From: Yinghuangia sp051388915
GTDB lineage: Bacteria; Actinomycetota; Actinomycetes; Streptomycetales; Streptomycetaceae
Assembly (NCBI RefSeq): GCF_051388915.1
Contig: NZ_JBPKBH010000018.1
Coordinates: 1 to 64,000, forward strand
Length of the DNA stretch: 64,000 nt
Direction of reading: 5' to 3'
Part shown: positions 37,625-46,663 of the stretch, one piece after another
Layout of the letters: each line of letters starts with the position of its first letter
How positions within the stretch are numbered: position 1 is the first letter of the stretch
Made by a program: the position numbers and the translations under genes
Notes under the pieces: generated by a model
Told to the model about the DNA's origin: nothing
Databases searched by the model: none
Seen by the model: the letters and a program-made list of their open reading frames with translations, nothing else

Positions 37625-39293
37625 CCCCCTGGGTTCGCCGCTGACCGCGCCGCGCGGGCTTACTCGGGTCCGGCATCAGGAGCACGCCGTACGCGGTCGC
37701 TCGGCGAAGAGCGGTACGCCCCACTGCCCGGCGGTCGGCGTGCAGCGCCGCGCGGGCGGCGTTGGCGCCGCAGGCGCCGTGCACGCCGCCGCCCGGGTGC
37801 GCGGACGCGGAAGCCAGGTAGAGGCGCCGGACCGGCGTCGGCGCACGCCCTGACCCCGGCACCGGCCGAAAGACCAACTGCTGGTGGACGTTCGCGGTCC
37901 CGCCGTTGAGAGCGCCGCCGACCAGGTTTTCGTTCGCGGCTTCGAGGGAGTGCGGGGACAGGATGCGGCGGGCCCGGATGCGGGAGCGGAATCCGGGGGC
38001 GAAGGTCTCAACTCGTGCCTCCAGACGGTCGGCGTACGCCTGCGCCTCCCCGGAGTCCCACCGTCCCGACACGCGGCCGCCGAGGTCTTCGCGGACGCGC
38101 CGGGGCACGTGGGTGTACGCCCACGCCGACTCGGTGCCAGCGGGGGAGCGCGTGGGGTCGGTGGTGGTCATCTGCCCGAGCAGCAGGAAGGGGCGTTCCG
38201 GTAGGCGCCCGGTCGCCACCTGGACGGCGTAGTCCGACAGTTCGTCGAGGTCGGCAGCGAGATGGACGGTCCCGGCCTGGGCGGTGCCCGGCGCGGTCCA
38301 GGGGATGGGGCCGTCCAGGGCCCAGTCGACCTTGAACGTGCCCAGGTCCCAGGTGAACCGGCCTATGTCGTCGCGCAGTCGGGGCGGAAGGTCGTCCCAG
38401 GAGACCAGGCCACCGTAAAGGGCCGGCGCGGGGACGTCGGCGAGCACTCCCCGGCGCGCCCGCACCGCGTCACCGTCGGCCGTGCGCACACCCAGCGCCG
38501 CGCCGCCGCGCACCACGACCGACGTGACGCGCGTACCGCAGTGCACCACGCCGCCCTTGGCCTCGAACCGTCTGACGAGCGCATCGGTGAGCGCCCCGGC
38601 GCCGCCGGCGGGGGCGGGCCATCCGTGCTGCTGTCCCAGCATGGCCAGCAGCCAGCCGAACGCCGCGCTGGGCATCGCGTCCGGAAGCAGATCCGCGTGC
38701 AGTGCGCATCCGGCCAGCAGCATCGTGGCGCCCACGTCGGAGAACTCTTCCTTGCCCAGCGTCCGCACCGGGAGTGTCATCAAGCGGGCGAACCGCAGTC
38801 CGTCCGCCACGCCGAGGCGTCCGGCGAGCGCGAGGCCGGAGCGCACGGGTGGGAACGGGGACAGCAGCGAGTTCACCAGGTGTGGGTCGAGGCGTGTCCA
38901 CAGGTCGGAGAGGGGTCGCCACCCGTCCGCGTCCGCGTCGCCGAAGTCCCGGGCCAGTCCGGCCGCGGTCGCCTCGACGCCGCGGTGCAGCACGGCGCAG
39001 CGCCCATCGCCCAGCGGGTGCCCAAGGACAGCCGGGGCGTGGCTCCAGCGCAGGCCGAACTCGTGCAGGCCCAGTCCGGCGACCACGGGGGAGGCGGCCG
39101 CGAGCGGGTGGAACGAGCTGAAGAGGTCGTTGACGAAGTCCGGGTGCACCCCGCGATCGCTCCGCACCGCCCCGCCCGGTGACTCCTGTGCCTCCAGTAC
39201 CACGACGCGCCACCCGTGGTCCGCGAGCAGGTTGGCGGCGACGAGTCCGTTGGGGCCGGAGCCGATGACGACGGCGTCAGCTTCGTCCGTCAC
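37443..39293 (-). CDS. Phytoene desaturase-like FAD oxidoreductase
   Basis: A 616-codon frame. The N-terminus holds the FAD Rossmann motif VVIGSGPNGLVAANLLADHG...VVLEAQESPGGAVRS; the C-terminal flavin segment is LYLASASAHPGGGVHGACGA. The family comprises NAD(P)/FAD proteins related to CrtI and amine oxidases of about 530 residues. The last ~85 residues here are Arg/Pro-rich, unlike the family, and overlap the convergent gene at 37187-37624, so a frameshift near 37700 has probably removed the native stop; the alternative frame stops at 37676. GTG 39293 has GGGGAG just upstream and overlaps the SRPBCC gene by 17 bases. Confidence 0.8.
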   Translation of the reverse strand: MTDEADAVVIGSGPNGLVAANLLADHGWRVVVLEAQESPGGAVRSDRGVHPDFVNDLFSSFHPLAAASPVVAGLGLHEFGLRWSHAPAVLGHPLGDGRCAVLHRGVEATAAGLARDFGDADADGWRPLSDLWTRLDPHLVNSLLSPFPPVRSGLALAGRLGVADGLRFARLMTLPVRTLGKEEFSDVGATMLLAGCALHADLLPDAMPSAAFGWLLAMLGQQHGWPAPAGGAGALTDALVRRFEAKGGVVHCGTRVTSVVVRGGAALGVRTADGDAVRARRGVLADVPAPALYGGLVSWDDLPPRLRDDIGRFTWDLGTFKVDWALDGPIPWTAPGTAQAGTVHLAADLDELSDYAVQVATGRLPERPFLLLGQMTTTDPTRSPAGTESAWAYTHVPRRVREDLGGRVSGRWDSGEAQAYADRLEARVETFAPGFRSRIRARRILSPHSLEAANENLVGGALNGGTANVHQQLVFRPVPGSGRAPTPVRRLYLASASAHPGGGVHGACGANAARAALHADRRAVGRTALRRATAYGVLLMPDPSKPARRGQRRTQGVSPKCGPGGRECAGVASSPPRRDVVGHRQGRRAGAARRPRRAGSTSGHTPRRSGTSNGPG

Positions 39294-39780
39294 GGCTCCC
39301 CTTGGCGGGCGCATCGGGAACCGGGGCCGATCCGTTGTGCGCGGTCGTCGGAGGCTCCACGGCGACCCGCGCCAGGTTGCGCAGCATCTTGCGGTTGCGT
39401 AGATGGAGCAGGGCTTCGCCGGGCGGGCCGTGCAGCCGGGCGGCGGGACCGCGCAGCGGATGCTCGTCGACCAAGGCCACGGTCTCGCCGTCCCACGGCA
39501 ACAGTTCGATGCTGATGCGGGCGGAGCCCAGAGGCGGAGCCAAGGCTTCCAGTTCCAACCGCTTGCCGGGATCACAGAGCCGGACGACGCATTCGTCCCG
39601 GAAGGTGATCGGCCCGATTCCGACGCAGTAGGCCAGGCCCGCACCCACCTGCGGCCAAGTGTCGTCGGCGCGTTCGATTCGCTGGGTGCCTACGACCCAT
39701 TCGGCGTAGCGTTGCGGGTCGGCGAGCACAGCCCACACCTGGTTCGGACTCGCGTGGATCAATTGCTGTCGTCGGGCCAT
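39277..39780 (-). CDS. SRPBCC-fold (START-like) protein
   Basis: A 167-residue single-domain protein: RQQLIHASPNQVWAVLADPQ, then YAEWVVGTQRIERADDTWPQ and LELEALAPPLGSARISIEL follow the polyketide cyclase/START-like pattern with a hydrophobic ligand pocket. It ends inside the start region of the FAD oxidoreductase, so the two are co-translated; together they may modify a hydrophobic or polyene substrate, an inference from context only. ATG 39780. It is divergent from the SDR gene at 39937. Confidence 0.85.
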   Translation of the reverse strand: MARRQQLIHASPNQVWAVLADPQRYAEWVVGTQRIERADDTWPQVGAGLAYCVGIGPITFRDECVVRLCDPGKRLELEALAPPLGSARISIELLPWDGETVALVDEHPLRGPAARLHGPPGEALLHLRNRKMLRNLARVAVEPPTTAHNGSAPVPDAPAKGSRDGRS

Positions 39781-39936
39781 GGCCGGCGGTTACCCGCCTT
39801 GCCGTCGGCTATCCCCGGACCTGGTGCGTGACCTCCTGGCGGAGCCTGCGGGCGCGTCTTCCGGGTGACCCGGGGTGGTCCTCATCGGGGTGGGTAGCGG
39901 CACGGCAGACGTACGGACTCTCTGAAGGGGCCTGGC

Positions 39937-40779
39937 GTGCGGGAATTCGGCAACCGAGTGGCGGCGGTGACCGGTGCGGGGTCCGGCATCGGTCGGGCCC
40001 TGGCCGTGGAACTCGCGCGCCGCGGCGCCCTGCCGGCGCTCGCGGACATCGACGGCGCCGGGCTGTGGACCACGGCCGAGATGATCGAACGCGTGTGCCC
40101 GGGGCGCTGCCCCACGGTGACCGAAGTCGATGTCGCGGCGCGTGACGAGGTGCAGGCGTGGGCCGACGAGGTCGTCGGCCGCTTCGGAGGGGTCGACCTC
40201 GTGATCAACAACGCGGGCGTGGGTGTGGTGGCGCCGGTCGAGGAGGTGATCTGGGAGGACGTCCAATGGCTGATGGGGGTGAACTTCTGGGGCGTGGTGC
40301 ACGGCACGACATCGTTCCTCCCTTATCTCCGGCACTCCACAGAAGGCCATCTGGTCAACGTGGCCAGCGTGTTCGCGTTGGTGGGCGTGCCCGCGATGAG
40401 CGCCTACTGCGCCTCCAAGTCCGCGGTGTGCGGGTTCACGGACGCGGTGCGCCAGGAGTTGCGGTTGTCGCCTTCCGGCGTACGCGTGAGCACGGTGCTG
40501 CCGGGAGGAGTCAGCTCGGCGTTCGCCCGTTCGGTACGAACCTCCGCCCGCGTCGACGCCGACGCCCTCGTCACCACGAGCAGCCGCGTCGCCCTGACCG
40601 CACCCGAGGGAGCGGCCCGAGCGATCCTTCGCGGCGTCTCCCGCAACCGTGCTCGCGTGTACGTGGGGGCGGACGCCCGCGTGATCGACTGGACGAGCCG
40701 GCTGCTCGGCACCGGTATCGAGCCGTTTGTGCGAGGCTTCGCCAGGCGACTGATGCCGGCGTCCTGGAAGAGGCCATGA
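39937..40779 (+). CDS. Short-chain dehydrogenase/reductase
   Basis: A 280-residue classical SDR. Cofactor motif TGAGSGIG (residues 12-19), NNAG near 90, catalytic Ser in NVASVFALVG and the Tyr-x-x-x-Lys pair in AYCASKSAV. ADIDG after the second strand has Asp at the position that favours NAD(H). The C-terminal extension (DWTSRLLGTGIEPFVRGFAR) is typical of SDRs acting on bulky lipids or alkanals. GTG 39937 has AAGGGG six bases upstream. Confidence 0.9.
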   Translation: MREFGNRVAAVTGAGSGIGRALAVELARRGALPALADIDGAGLWTTAEMIERVCPGRCPTVTEVDVAARDEVQAWADEVVGRFGGVDLVINNAGVGVVAPVEEVIWEDVQWLMGVNFWGVVHGTTSFLPYLRHSTEGHLVNVASVFALVGVPAMSAYCASKSAVCGFTDAVRQELRLSPSGVRVSTVLPGGVSSAFARSVRTSARVDADALVTTSSRVALTAPEGAARAILRGVSRNRARVYVGADARVIDWTSRLLGTGIEPFVRGFARRLMPASWKRP

Positions 40780-41360
40780 CGTCGCCCACAAGCTGCCATG
40801 ACTCGACAAACGCTAGATCCGGTCCGGTGTCGGACAGGTGCTGTGGTGTTCGGGAAACAGGTGTGTACGTCCGTACGCCGAGGGCGAGTTGGATCAGTGC
40901 CAGGACGGGCGCGCGGTGGTGGCGAGGGCGGCTTTGAGGTGCTCTGAGCGATTACAAAGCATCCGCCGCGCCAAGCTCACTCCCGACCAGCTCGACCAAC
41001 TCGCCGAGGTCGGTCTCGGCTGGCGGAGGCGAGACACCCGGAAAGGGGCGTGGCAGCAACGGCTGTTGCGCCCCTTCGGCCTGAGAAGGCTTACCGCCGA
41101 CTGTCGGCATCCACGTCGCGCTGCCCGCAATCGTCGGTGTCGGCCGGGCCGGAGCGGCAGGAGGGCCCGCATAGCGGAGAACCAGGGAGTGGCGGCGGGT
41201 GGTTGGGTGCAGACGTGTCCGGCGGGGTGGAGGTCTTCAACGCCGAAGGGGCGACGATGCGGCCGCCGGGACAGGCCTGGGCGAGCCGGACGCGAGGCGC
41301 CCGGGCTCGTTCGCCGTCGTCCCACTACGTCACCAGCGCGGCGTTTGCGTCGTACGGCAC
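40780..41360 (+). other. Decayed stretch with a helicase-associated-domain remnant
   Basis: No intact gene. In the plus frame near 40967-41032 the text IRRAKLTPDQLDQLAEVGLG resembles the last helix of helicase-associated (HA) repeats found in large actinobacterial DEAD/DEAH proteins (KLTPxQxxxLxxLGxxW). Nothing recognisable surrounds it; the remaining open frames have poor coding composition. Confidence 0.35.
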
Positions 41361-41409
41361 TATGAGAAATCTCAATACTGAATCTATTGGCTAAGGTACG
41401 CTGTTTGCT
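41361..41409 (+). promoter_or_regulatory. AT-rich promoter/operator of toxin-antitoxin operon
   Basis: The region just before the antitoxin ATG is unusually AT-rich for this genome and begins with the imperfect dyad TATGAGAAATCTCAATA (41361-41377, inner GAGA/TCTC). Autoregulation by the antitoxin is expected in such operons. The upstream tract is the only AT-rich patch in this part of the window. Confidence 0.45.
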
Positions 41410-41619
41410 ATGGCAGCTACTACGACGATAGCGGTGTCGGTGCCGGTCGATCTGGCCGAGGCGGTACGGGCGGCGGCAGGTGGCAACGTAAGTGCGTTCG
41501 CGGTGAAGGCGTTCCGCGAGGCGGTCATGCGTGACTCGCTCGCGAAGCTCCACGCCGCCGGGTACACCGGCCCGGGCGAGGACTTGCAGGAGTTCGCCGA
41601 CGAGGCGACCGACCGGTGA
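41410..41619 (+). CDS. Type II antitoxin, ribbon-helix-helix-like
   Basis: A 69-residue acidic-tailed protein. The N-terminal part (TTTIAVSVPVDLAEAVRAAA...VSAFAVKAFREAVMRDSLAK) has the beta-strand plus two helices of ribbon-helix-helix antitoxins; the C-terminal part (AAGYTGPGEDLQEFADEATD) would be the toxin-neutralising tail. Its stop overlaps the toxin start as GTGA (41616-41619). ATG 41410 directly follows the AT-rich promoter, with little room for a ribosome site. Confidence 0.8.
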   Translation: MAATTTIAVSVPVDLAEAVRAAAGGNVSAFAVKAFREAVMRDSLAKLHAAGYTGPGEDLQEFADEATDR

Positions 41620-41927
41620 AGCGCGGGGAGATCTGGCGCGTGAAGGCATCGCGCAGCGGCCGGGACGTCCGTGTCCTGGTCGTCTCCGAGGACTACGTCA
41701 ACACTGCGATGCGCGGCTGCATGGCCATGCAGATCAGCGAAGGGTTCCCGGCGCTGCCCCTGCTGACCGTCACCGTTCCCGACACATGCGGCGGCGGTGT
41801 CGCGGTCGCCGTCGACGTCGTGCCCATGGCCGCCCAGTACTTCGAGGCCGGCCAGCGGCTCGGCGTCATGCCCGACGAGCAGATGACCCAGGTCGAGGCA
41901 GCGCTCCGCGCCGTCTACGGCCTGTGA
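41616..41927 (+). CDS. MazF/PemK-family toxin
   Basis: A 103-residue protein beginning MKRGEIWRVKASRSG, followed by RDVRVLVVSEDYVN and later AVDVVPMAAQYF and a final helix EQMTQVEAALRAVYGL, the size and order of MazF/PemK toxins. The usual RPVLVVS segment is DVRVLVVS, so the common catalytic-region Arg is kept. It should be a ribonuclease held in check by the product of the overlapping upstream gene. Start GTG 41616. Confidence 0.8.
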   Translation: MKRGEIWRVKASRSGRDVRVLVVSEDYVNTAMRGCMAMQISEGFPALPLLTVTVPDTCGGGVAVAVDVVPMAAQYFEAGQRLGVMPDEQMTQVEAALRAVYGL

Positions 41928-41969
41928 CCCGACCGCGGCACCCCACCCCTGGACTCTCTTTGCACGGCC

Positions 41970-42305
41970 ATGGCCCTGGACCAGGAGCCGTTCTACCGCG
42001 CGTTGTCCCCCGGCGGCGGCGAAGAGGTCCCCGCGCGGGTCGAGCACCTGGTCGACGACTTGTTCGCCATCGCCGCGGCCCGCAGCGCCACCACCTCGGC
42101 GGTCCTGAAGCTGACCGCCGACGGCCTCACACAGGAAGAGATCGCCGAGGAACTCGGGATCACCCTCAAGGCGGTCAAGAGCGCGATGTGCAACTTCCGG
42201 AAGAAGGTCCGCAAAGCTCGGGACCGCGGAAAGCTGACGGTGCCGCGCTACTGGGCCGCGGACCGCACCCTGCCCGGCCCCAAGCCCGCCGGGGACACCC
42301 GATGA
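41970..42305 (+). CDS. Small helix-turn-helix protein (sigma region 4-like)
   Basis: A 111-residue protein with LKLTADGLTQEEIAEELGIT...AVKSAMCNFRKKVRKARD in its second half, a region 4-like helix-turn-helix. The N-terminal half (VEHLVDDLFAIAAARSATTS) is helical. The start is unsure: ATG 41970 has no clear ribosome site. The stop overlaps the following ATG as ATGA, and it lies 42 bases after the toxin, so all four genes probably form one unit. Confidence 0.6.
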   Translation: MALDQEPFYRALSPGGGEEVPARVEHLVDDLFAIAAARSATTSAVLKLTADGLTQEEIAEELGITLKAVKSAMCNFRKKVRKARDRGKLTVPRYWAADRTLPGPKPAGDTR

Positions 42306-42503
42306 CGGCGAACCCGAGCGGCCCGCCGCAGCCCGAGCCGCCCCGCTCACGCGAACCGCTGGACCTGCACACCGTCGTCCTCCTGGTACTCGCGGTCGTG
42401 GCCGGCGTCCTCGCGTACCGAAGTCCGGAACGCTGGGGGGGTCGCCCTCACCGTCGGCATCGCCGTCGCCCTCGCGCTGCACGCACTCATCCGCCGCGAG
42501 TGA
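42302..42503 (+). pseudogene. Small two-TM membrane protein, frameshift at G7
   Basis: From ATG 42302 the frame reads a Pro-rich leader, then one TM (TVVLLVLAVVAGVLAY). At a run of seven G (near 42434) the coding signal jumps to another frame with a second TM (GVALTVGIAVALALHALIRR) ending at TGA 42501-42503. Correcting the run by one base would give about 66 residues. A sequencing error at the homopolymer is quite possible. Confidence 0.55.
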
Positions 42504-42606
42504 CGCCCCCGGCCGGCCGTACCGCATCACGGCGCACTCTGCGCGAATGCGGTACGGCCTCCGGTCGGGCAACACCCGTCACACGTACGCACCGGGCCAA
42601 GGCGTG

Positions 42607-44565
42607 TCAGGGCGCGCATTCGCGGAGGAGGTCGCCCACTTCGGGAGGCAAGACGTCGGCTGCGGCAACGACGTCCGGCAGCACCCGCAGGTCACCCCAG
42701 CGCACCGGCCACGCGTGTCGGCGTCCTACCGCCCAGGTGAGTACGGAGTCCAGTTCCTCGGCACGGTCGGACGGCGCTATGACGATGTCGGGATCGAGGG
42801 TCATGGCCCAGGTGTCCTCGTCCAGGGCGAACACCTGCCGTTCGAACTCGTAGGCCTCGAAGCCTTCCACGGGTCGGGGTTCGTCGGGGGTGAGGAGGAG
42901 GGTGAAGTCGCCTACGGTGGCGCCGGTTTCCGTTCGGACAAACCGGATCCGGCGACCGCCCACCAGGACCAAGGTGTCGTCTGCGCCCCAGAGCACCGCG
43001 CAAATGCCACTGGCGGGGAAGGCTCGCAGCCGTTCGGACCGGGCGGGGTCCGCAAACGACCACACCTCGACGGTGTCTGTGTCGGTCAAGACGGCCGCGC
43101 TCTCCCCGTCCGGGGCCCAGACCCATGCGTTGCGGTCACCACTCCACCGCTTGCCGTCCTGCCACTGGGGGTGCGGGATCGACGCGGAACCCACGTGCTC
43201 CCCGGCGTCGAAGATGTGCACAGCAGGCTCGGCGGTGCCCGAGCGCGCCGTCAGTACAGCGAGCCGGTCGCGGCGTGCGTCAGCCCAGCGCAGGGCACAG
43301 GCCATGTCGAGGAGGAAGGGGCTGCCTTGGGGGCGGCCGGTGATCGAGTCGAGGAAGGACAGACCGTCGTCGGCCGTGACGGCGACGCAGCGGCCATCCG
43401 GGCTGGACGCGGCGATCGAGGCCGGCTTGTGCCAGACGACTGCGCGGGTTTCGGCATCCACGCAAATGGCGTTACTGCCGATGAGGAACTTGCCGTCGGG
43501 CGTCCAGACCGGGTCGTCGATCCACTGGCCCACGTCTTCGGCCACCTCGGCTCGGCGGAATGCGTCACGCACGTCTGTCGGAAGGTCCCGGGCCATGGCG
43601 TATGGGTGGTCGGTCGTCACGTGACAGGGCGTCCAGAACAATGCACCGCGGTCCAAGGGGACCACGCACCCCTGAAGCCCGCCGTCACCGTTGGTGGTGC
43701 AGTGGTAGTAGACGCTTCGCCCGTCCGGGGCGAACGCGAACGGCGAAGGCCGAGGGTTGCCGTCCGACGCGCTGATCGTCGCAAGCGGCCGCGCGTCCTC
43801 CCCGGTTGCGCTCCACAACCCCAGGACGCTCATCGCGTGGATAACGGCGAGACGGGAAGAGTCCGCCGACCACTGGATCGTGCGCTCGTAGTCGGGCCAC
43901 CCGACGCCGCCTTCGATGTCGGAGATCGTGTTGACGCAGCGGCCCGAGGCAACCTCCCAGATCTGCATAACGCCTCCCTGGTCGTAGTCGCCCTCCGGAT
44001 ACCAACTGCCGGTGGCGAGGTACCGGCCGTCCGGGCTCATCGCGTGCCCGACGATCTCCGCGTCGTGTCCGTACGAGTGCCGCAGCAACGCTTTGCCGGT
44101 GTCGAGCAGGCGGCGTGTGGCCAGTCGGTGGGTTTCGGTCACACCGACGTGCCGCTCCAGGTCGGCGAGGCGGGCACGCAGCGGTGGCAGGTCGCGGTCA
44201 GGTGTGAAGGCGGTCCAGTCCGCATCCTCCAAGAGCGCGTACAACGCCTCATCGTCATCCGGGGCTATGGTGCTGGCAGCCTGGGGCAGGAACGGCGGCG
44301 GTTCCTCGCATGCCGGCGGCTGCCTTCCTTCCCCGCGCTCCAGCAGGCCGATCAAGCCGACTTCGTCGAACTGCGGTACACGAAGCATGTGTTCGGTACG
44401 AGGAATGGGCCCCTGTTCGCCGTCGGCGAAGAACATCAGGTCCGTCTCGTCCGTGACGGTCTCCCTCACGTGGGCCCCGAGCGATTCAAGGCGGCGTACT
44501 GCTTCATCGGTGTCGATCGAGTGAAATTCCCCGAACAACACGACCGTTCGTCCCCGAAGATCCAT
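42607..44565 (-). CDS. BRCT domain fused to WD40-like beta-propeller
   Basis: A 652-residue soluble protein. Residues 1-78 form a BRCT-like domain (LRGRTVVLFGEFHSIDTDEA, RLESLGAHVRETVTDETDL, then a helix near QFDEVGLIGLLE). A helical linker (about 90-155) follows, and from 160 to about 590 a propeller of WD40/PQQ style with repeated blades (SPDGRYLATGSW, APDGRSVYYHC, TPDGKFLIGSN, SPDGRCVAVTA, APDGESAAVLT). BRCT modules bind phosphopeptides or DNA ends; the combination is unusual in bacteria. ATG 44565. A truncated PP2C phosphatase gene and an APH-like kinase gene lie upstream. Confidence 0.8.
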   Translation of the reverse strand: MDLRGRTVVLFGEFHSIDTDEAVRRLESLGAHVRETVTDETDLMFFADGEQGPIPRTEHMLRVPQFDEVGLIGLLERGEGRQPPACEEPPPFLPQAASTIAPDDDEALYALLEDADWTAFTPDRDLPPLRARLADLERHVGVTETHRLATRRLLDTGKALLRHSYGHDAEIVGHAMSPDGRYLATGSWYPEGDYDQGGVMQIWEVASGRCVNTISDIEGGVGWPDYERTIQWSADSSRLAVIHAMSVLGLWSATGEDARPLATISASDGNPRPSPFAFAPDGRSVYYHCTTNGDGGLQGCVVPLDRGALFWTPCHVTTDHPYAMARDLPTDVRDAFRRAEVAEDVGQWIDDPVWTPDGKFLIGSNAICVDAETRAVVWHKPASIAASSPDGRCVAVTADDGLSFLDSITGRPQGSPFLLDMACALRWADARRDRLAVLTARSGTAEPAVHIFDAGEHVGSASIPHPQWQDGKRWSGDRNAWVWAPDGESAAVLTDTDTVEVWSFADPARSERLRAFPASGICAVLWGADDTLVLVGGRRIRFVRTETGATVGDFTLLLTPDEPRPVEGFEAYEFERQVFALDEDTWAMTLDPDIVIAPSDRAEELDSVLTWAVGRRHAWPVRWGDLRVLPDVVAAADVLPPEVGDLLRECAP

Positions 44566-44917
44566 GACCGGGACCGTAGCGGGAAGCACCGACCCACGGC
44601 TCGAACGGCCCGGACGTGGACCCGGTCGTGGATGGGGAGTGCCGCCGGTGGGTCCCGCCTCGAACAAGTCGTTCAGCGGATGAACCAAGACGTTCACCGA
44701 CCCGCGGACATCCTGGACGAGCCGGAATGGGCCCGTCTTCTCACGCCCGCCGACCGGCGCGGCCCCGCTGTTCTGGTCCCACGTACGCCCGTACGGGGAG
44801 GTAAACCTCGACATGTACACCCGCCTGTACCTCGCTGCTTGTGGACGCGATGCCCGGCACCTCGACGCATTCCCCGCTGTCCGGACAACAGCATCGCCCG
44901 GCCTGGTAGCCGTCACG

Positions 44918-45727
44918 TCAGTCAGTCGGGGCAGACGGATGGAGAAGTGCCACGGCAGTGGCGTCGTCTCGCTCCCCGGTGCGGCCTTCGCGGGCGGCAG
45001 CGGCCAGGGCATCGGCGGGGGCCTGCGGGTGGTTCTCGTGCGCCCGCAGCAGTGCTTCGACCTCTTCGTGACCCACGGTGTCGTGCATACCGTCGGTGGT
45101 GAGCAGCACGAGCCGGTCCGGGACTTCGGCTTCACGGACGGTGGCAACGGCGGCTGCGGCAAGGGATGCGCGGACCCATTCGTCGTGATGGCCGGCGAGC
45201 TCTGCTGCTGGCCCGCCGTAGACGCGCAGGAACTGGCCCATGGTCTGGTCGGTGGAGTACTGGCGGAGCCGTGTGACGTCCCAGCCCCAGGCGCGGGCGT
45301 CGCCTACCCAGGCGATCCGGGTGGTGTTGTCTCCAGGGGCGGCGACCGCTACCACGGCGACGGCGTCCGGCTCGGGTCCCTCCTCGGCGCTCGGGTCGGC
45401 CACCAGCTCGCTGGCGCTGAGGAGTCCGGCCAGCGCGCCGCGCCGGGTGGCGACGCGAGCGGCCACCTCCGCGAGCAGCGTGGTTGTCCTGACGCAGGAC
45501 CAAGCCGGCTCGCTCTCGTCGATGATCACCCCGAACCGGGTGATCTCCGGGCGGCCGTGGCCCTCCCACCGGCGATACGCGGCCGCGGTTCGTCCCCACA
45601 GGCGGCGCGGGCCTGACTGGGTGACGTCGTGGCGGTCCCGTCCGGGGATGGAGTCGGCGCAGGCCCAGGAGGTGCCGTCGGACAGCCACAGCGTGCACTC
45701 GCTGCGAGCGCCGCGGCCGGGGCCTCG
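44918..45727 (-). pseudogene. PP2C-like phosphatase, 5' end lost to IS5 remnant
   Basis: The frame is open from about 45763 without a start; recognisable protein begins near 45700 (ECTLWLSDGTSWACADSIPG...ITRFGVIIDESEP) and runs to 44918 with PP2C-type blocks: VVAVAAPGDNTTRIAWVGDA, LVLLTTDGMHDTV and the final RDDATAVAL. The DGMHD and DDATA motifs are the metal sites. The first Asp motif would have been upstream and is replaced by transposase sequence. A GTG at 45529 could still initiate a 203-residue product, which would lack the N-terminal strands. Confidence 0.65.
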
Positions 45728-45739
45728 ACATCGGACGTC

Positions 45740-46225
45740 CGCCCGAGCACGATCTGCGCGATCTCATGGACGCCATGCTCTACGTCGACCGCACCGGCAT
45801 TCCCTGGCGCTACCTCCCGCATGACTACCCGCCCTGAGACACGGTCTACGGGCACTTCGCGCGTTGGCAGAAGGACGGCGTCTTCGAGCAGCTCAACGGT
45901 CTGCTGCGAACTCTCGTCCGGCAGCAGGCCGGACGGGAATCCGAGCCGAGCGCGTGCGTCCTGGACAGCCAGAGCGTCAAGACCTCCGCCAACGTCCATG
46001 CCTGTGATCAGGGCATCGACGCCGGCAAGCGGATCGCCGGCCGCAAACGCCACATTGCCGTCGACACCCTCGGCCTGCTGCGCACCGTCTTCGTCACCGC
46101 CGCCAACGTCTCCGACAACACCGGCGGTATCCTCCTGCTCTCCAACGTCGCCGACCGCCGCCCGCGCATCGCCAAGGCGTTCACCGATACCGGCTACCGC
46201 ACCCAGGCCATCGAGCACGGCGCCG
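45740..46225 (+). pseudogene. IS5-family transposase internal remnant
   Basis: The text HDLRDLMDAMLYVDRTGIPW RYLPHDYPP is followed by TGA (45835-45837) at the place of a conserved Trp (TGG to TGA), then DTVYGHFARWQKDGVFEQLN, CVLDSQSVKTSANV (first catalytic Asp region) and KRIAGRKRHIAVDTLGLLRT with FTDTGYRTQAIEHGA. The N-terminal helix-turn-helix and the C-terminal third are missing. It abuts the broken PP2C gene on the opposite strand. Confidence 0.8.
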
Positions 46226-46663
46226 AGCGAAGACGCCGCTCGGCAGCGAGTGTCCCCCTGAAGACGGCGCTTCGCCCGCAGCCGCGGTGGAGAAGTTCGG
46301 TCGCGCTGTCCGTTGCTTTGAGAGGACGTTCACAGTGTTTACGCGCGTTTGGGCTGTTTTGAAGAATGGCAGAAAAGTCGCTGATGGGCTGTTTGTTCAG
46401 AACGGCAGGGTCAATCGCTCATCCAACGATGAAGAGTTCTGAGCCTCCACCCGCCAGCTCGGGGATACATCCCTGGCGCGTGGTCTCCCGGCACCGCCCC
46501 TGCCTTTGCGGGCAAGGCGCCCTGGTGCTCTCCGGCACGGCCAGGGCCGGGGAGCACTACCGGCGGAAAGGCGGGCCACCGTGCGCGACAACGGCGACGG
46601 CTACGACGAACGACCAGAACCGTCCGACACCACCGTGGAACGTCCAAGTGCCACGCACCCGCC
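46226..46663. other. Stretch without recognisable genes
   Basis: 438 bp between the IS5 remnant and the next coding frame. An open plus-strand frame (46366-46761) has weak third-position bias and no known family. Two similar short words around 46350 and 46390 (GGGCTGTTT) are the only repeated feature noticed. Confidence 0.4.

Noticed and set aside
40894..41649. 251-codon minus-strand frame across 41 kb
   Set aside because: Antisense to the toxin-antitoxin genes and low-complexity Arg-rich; no family resemblance.
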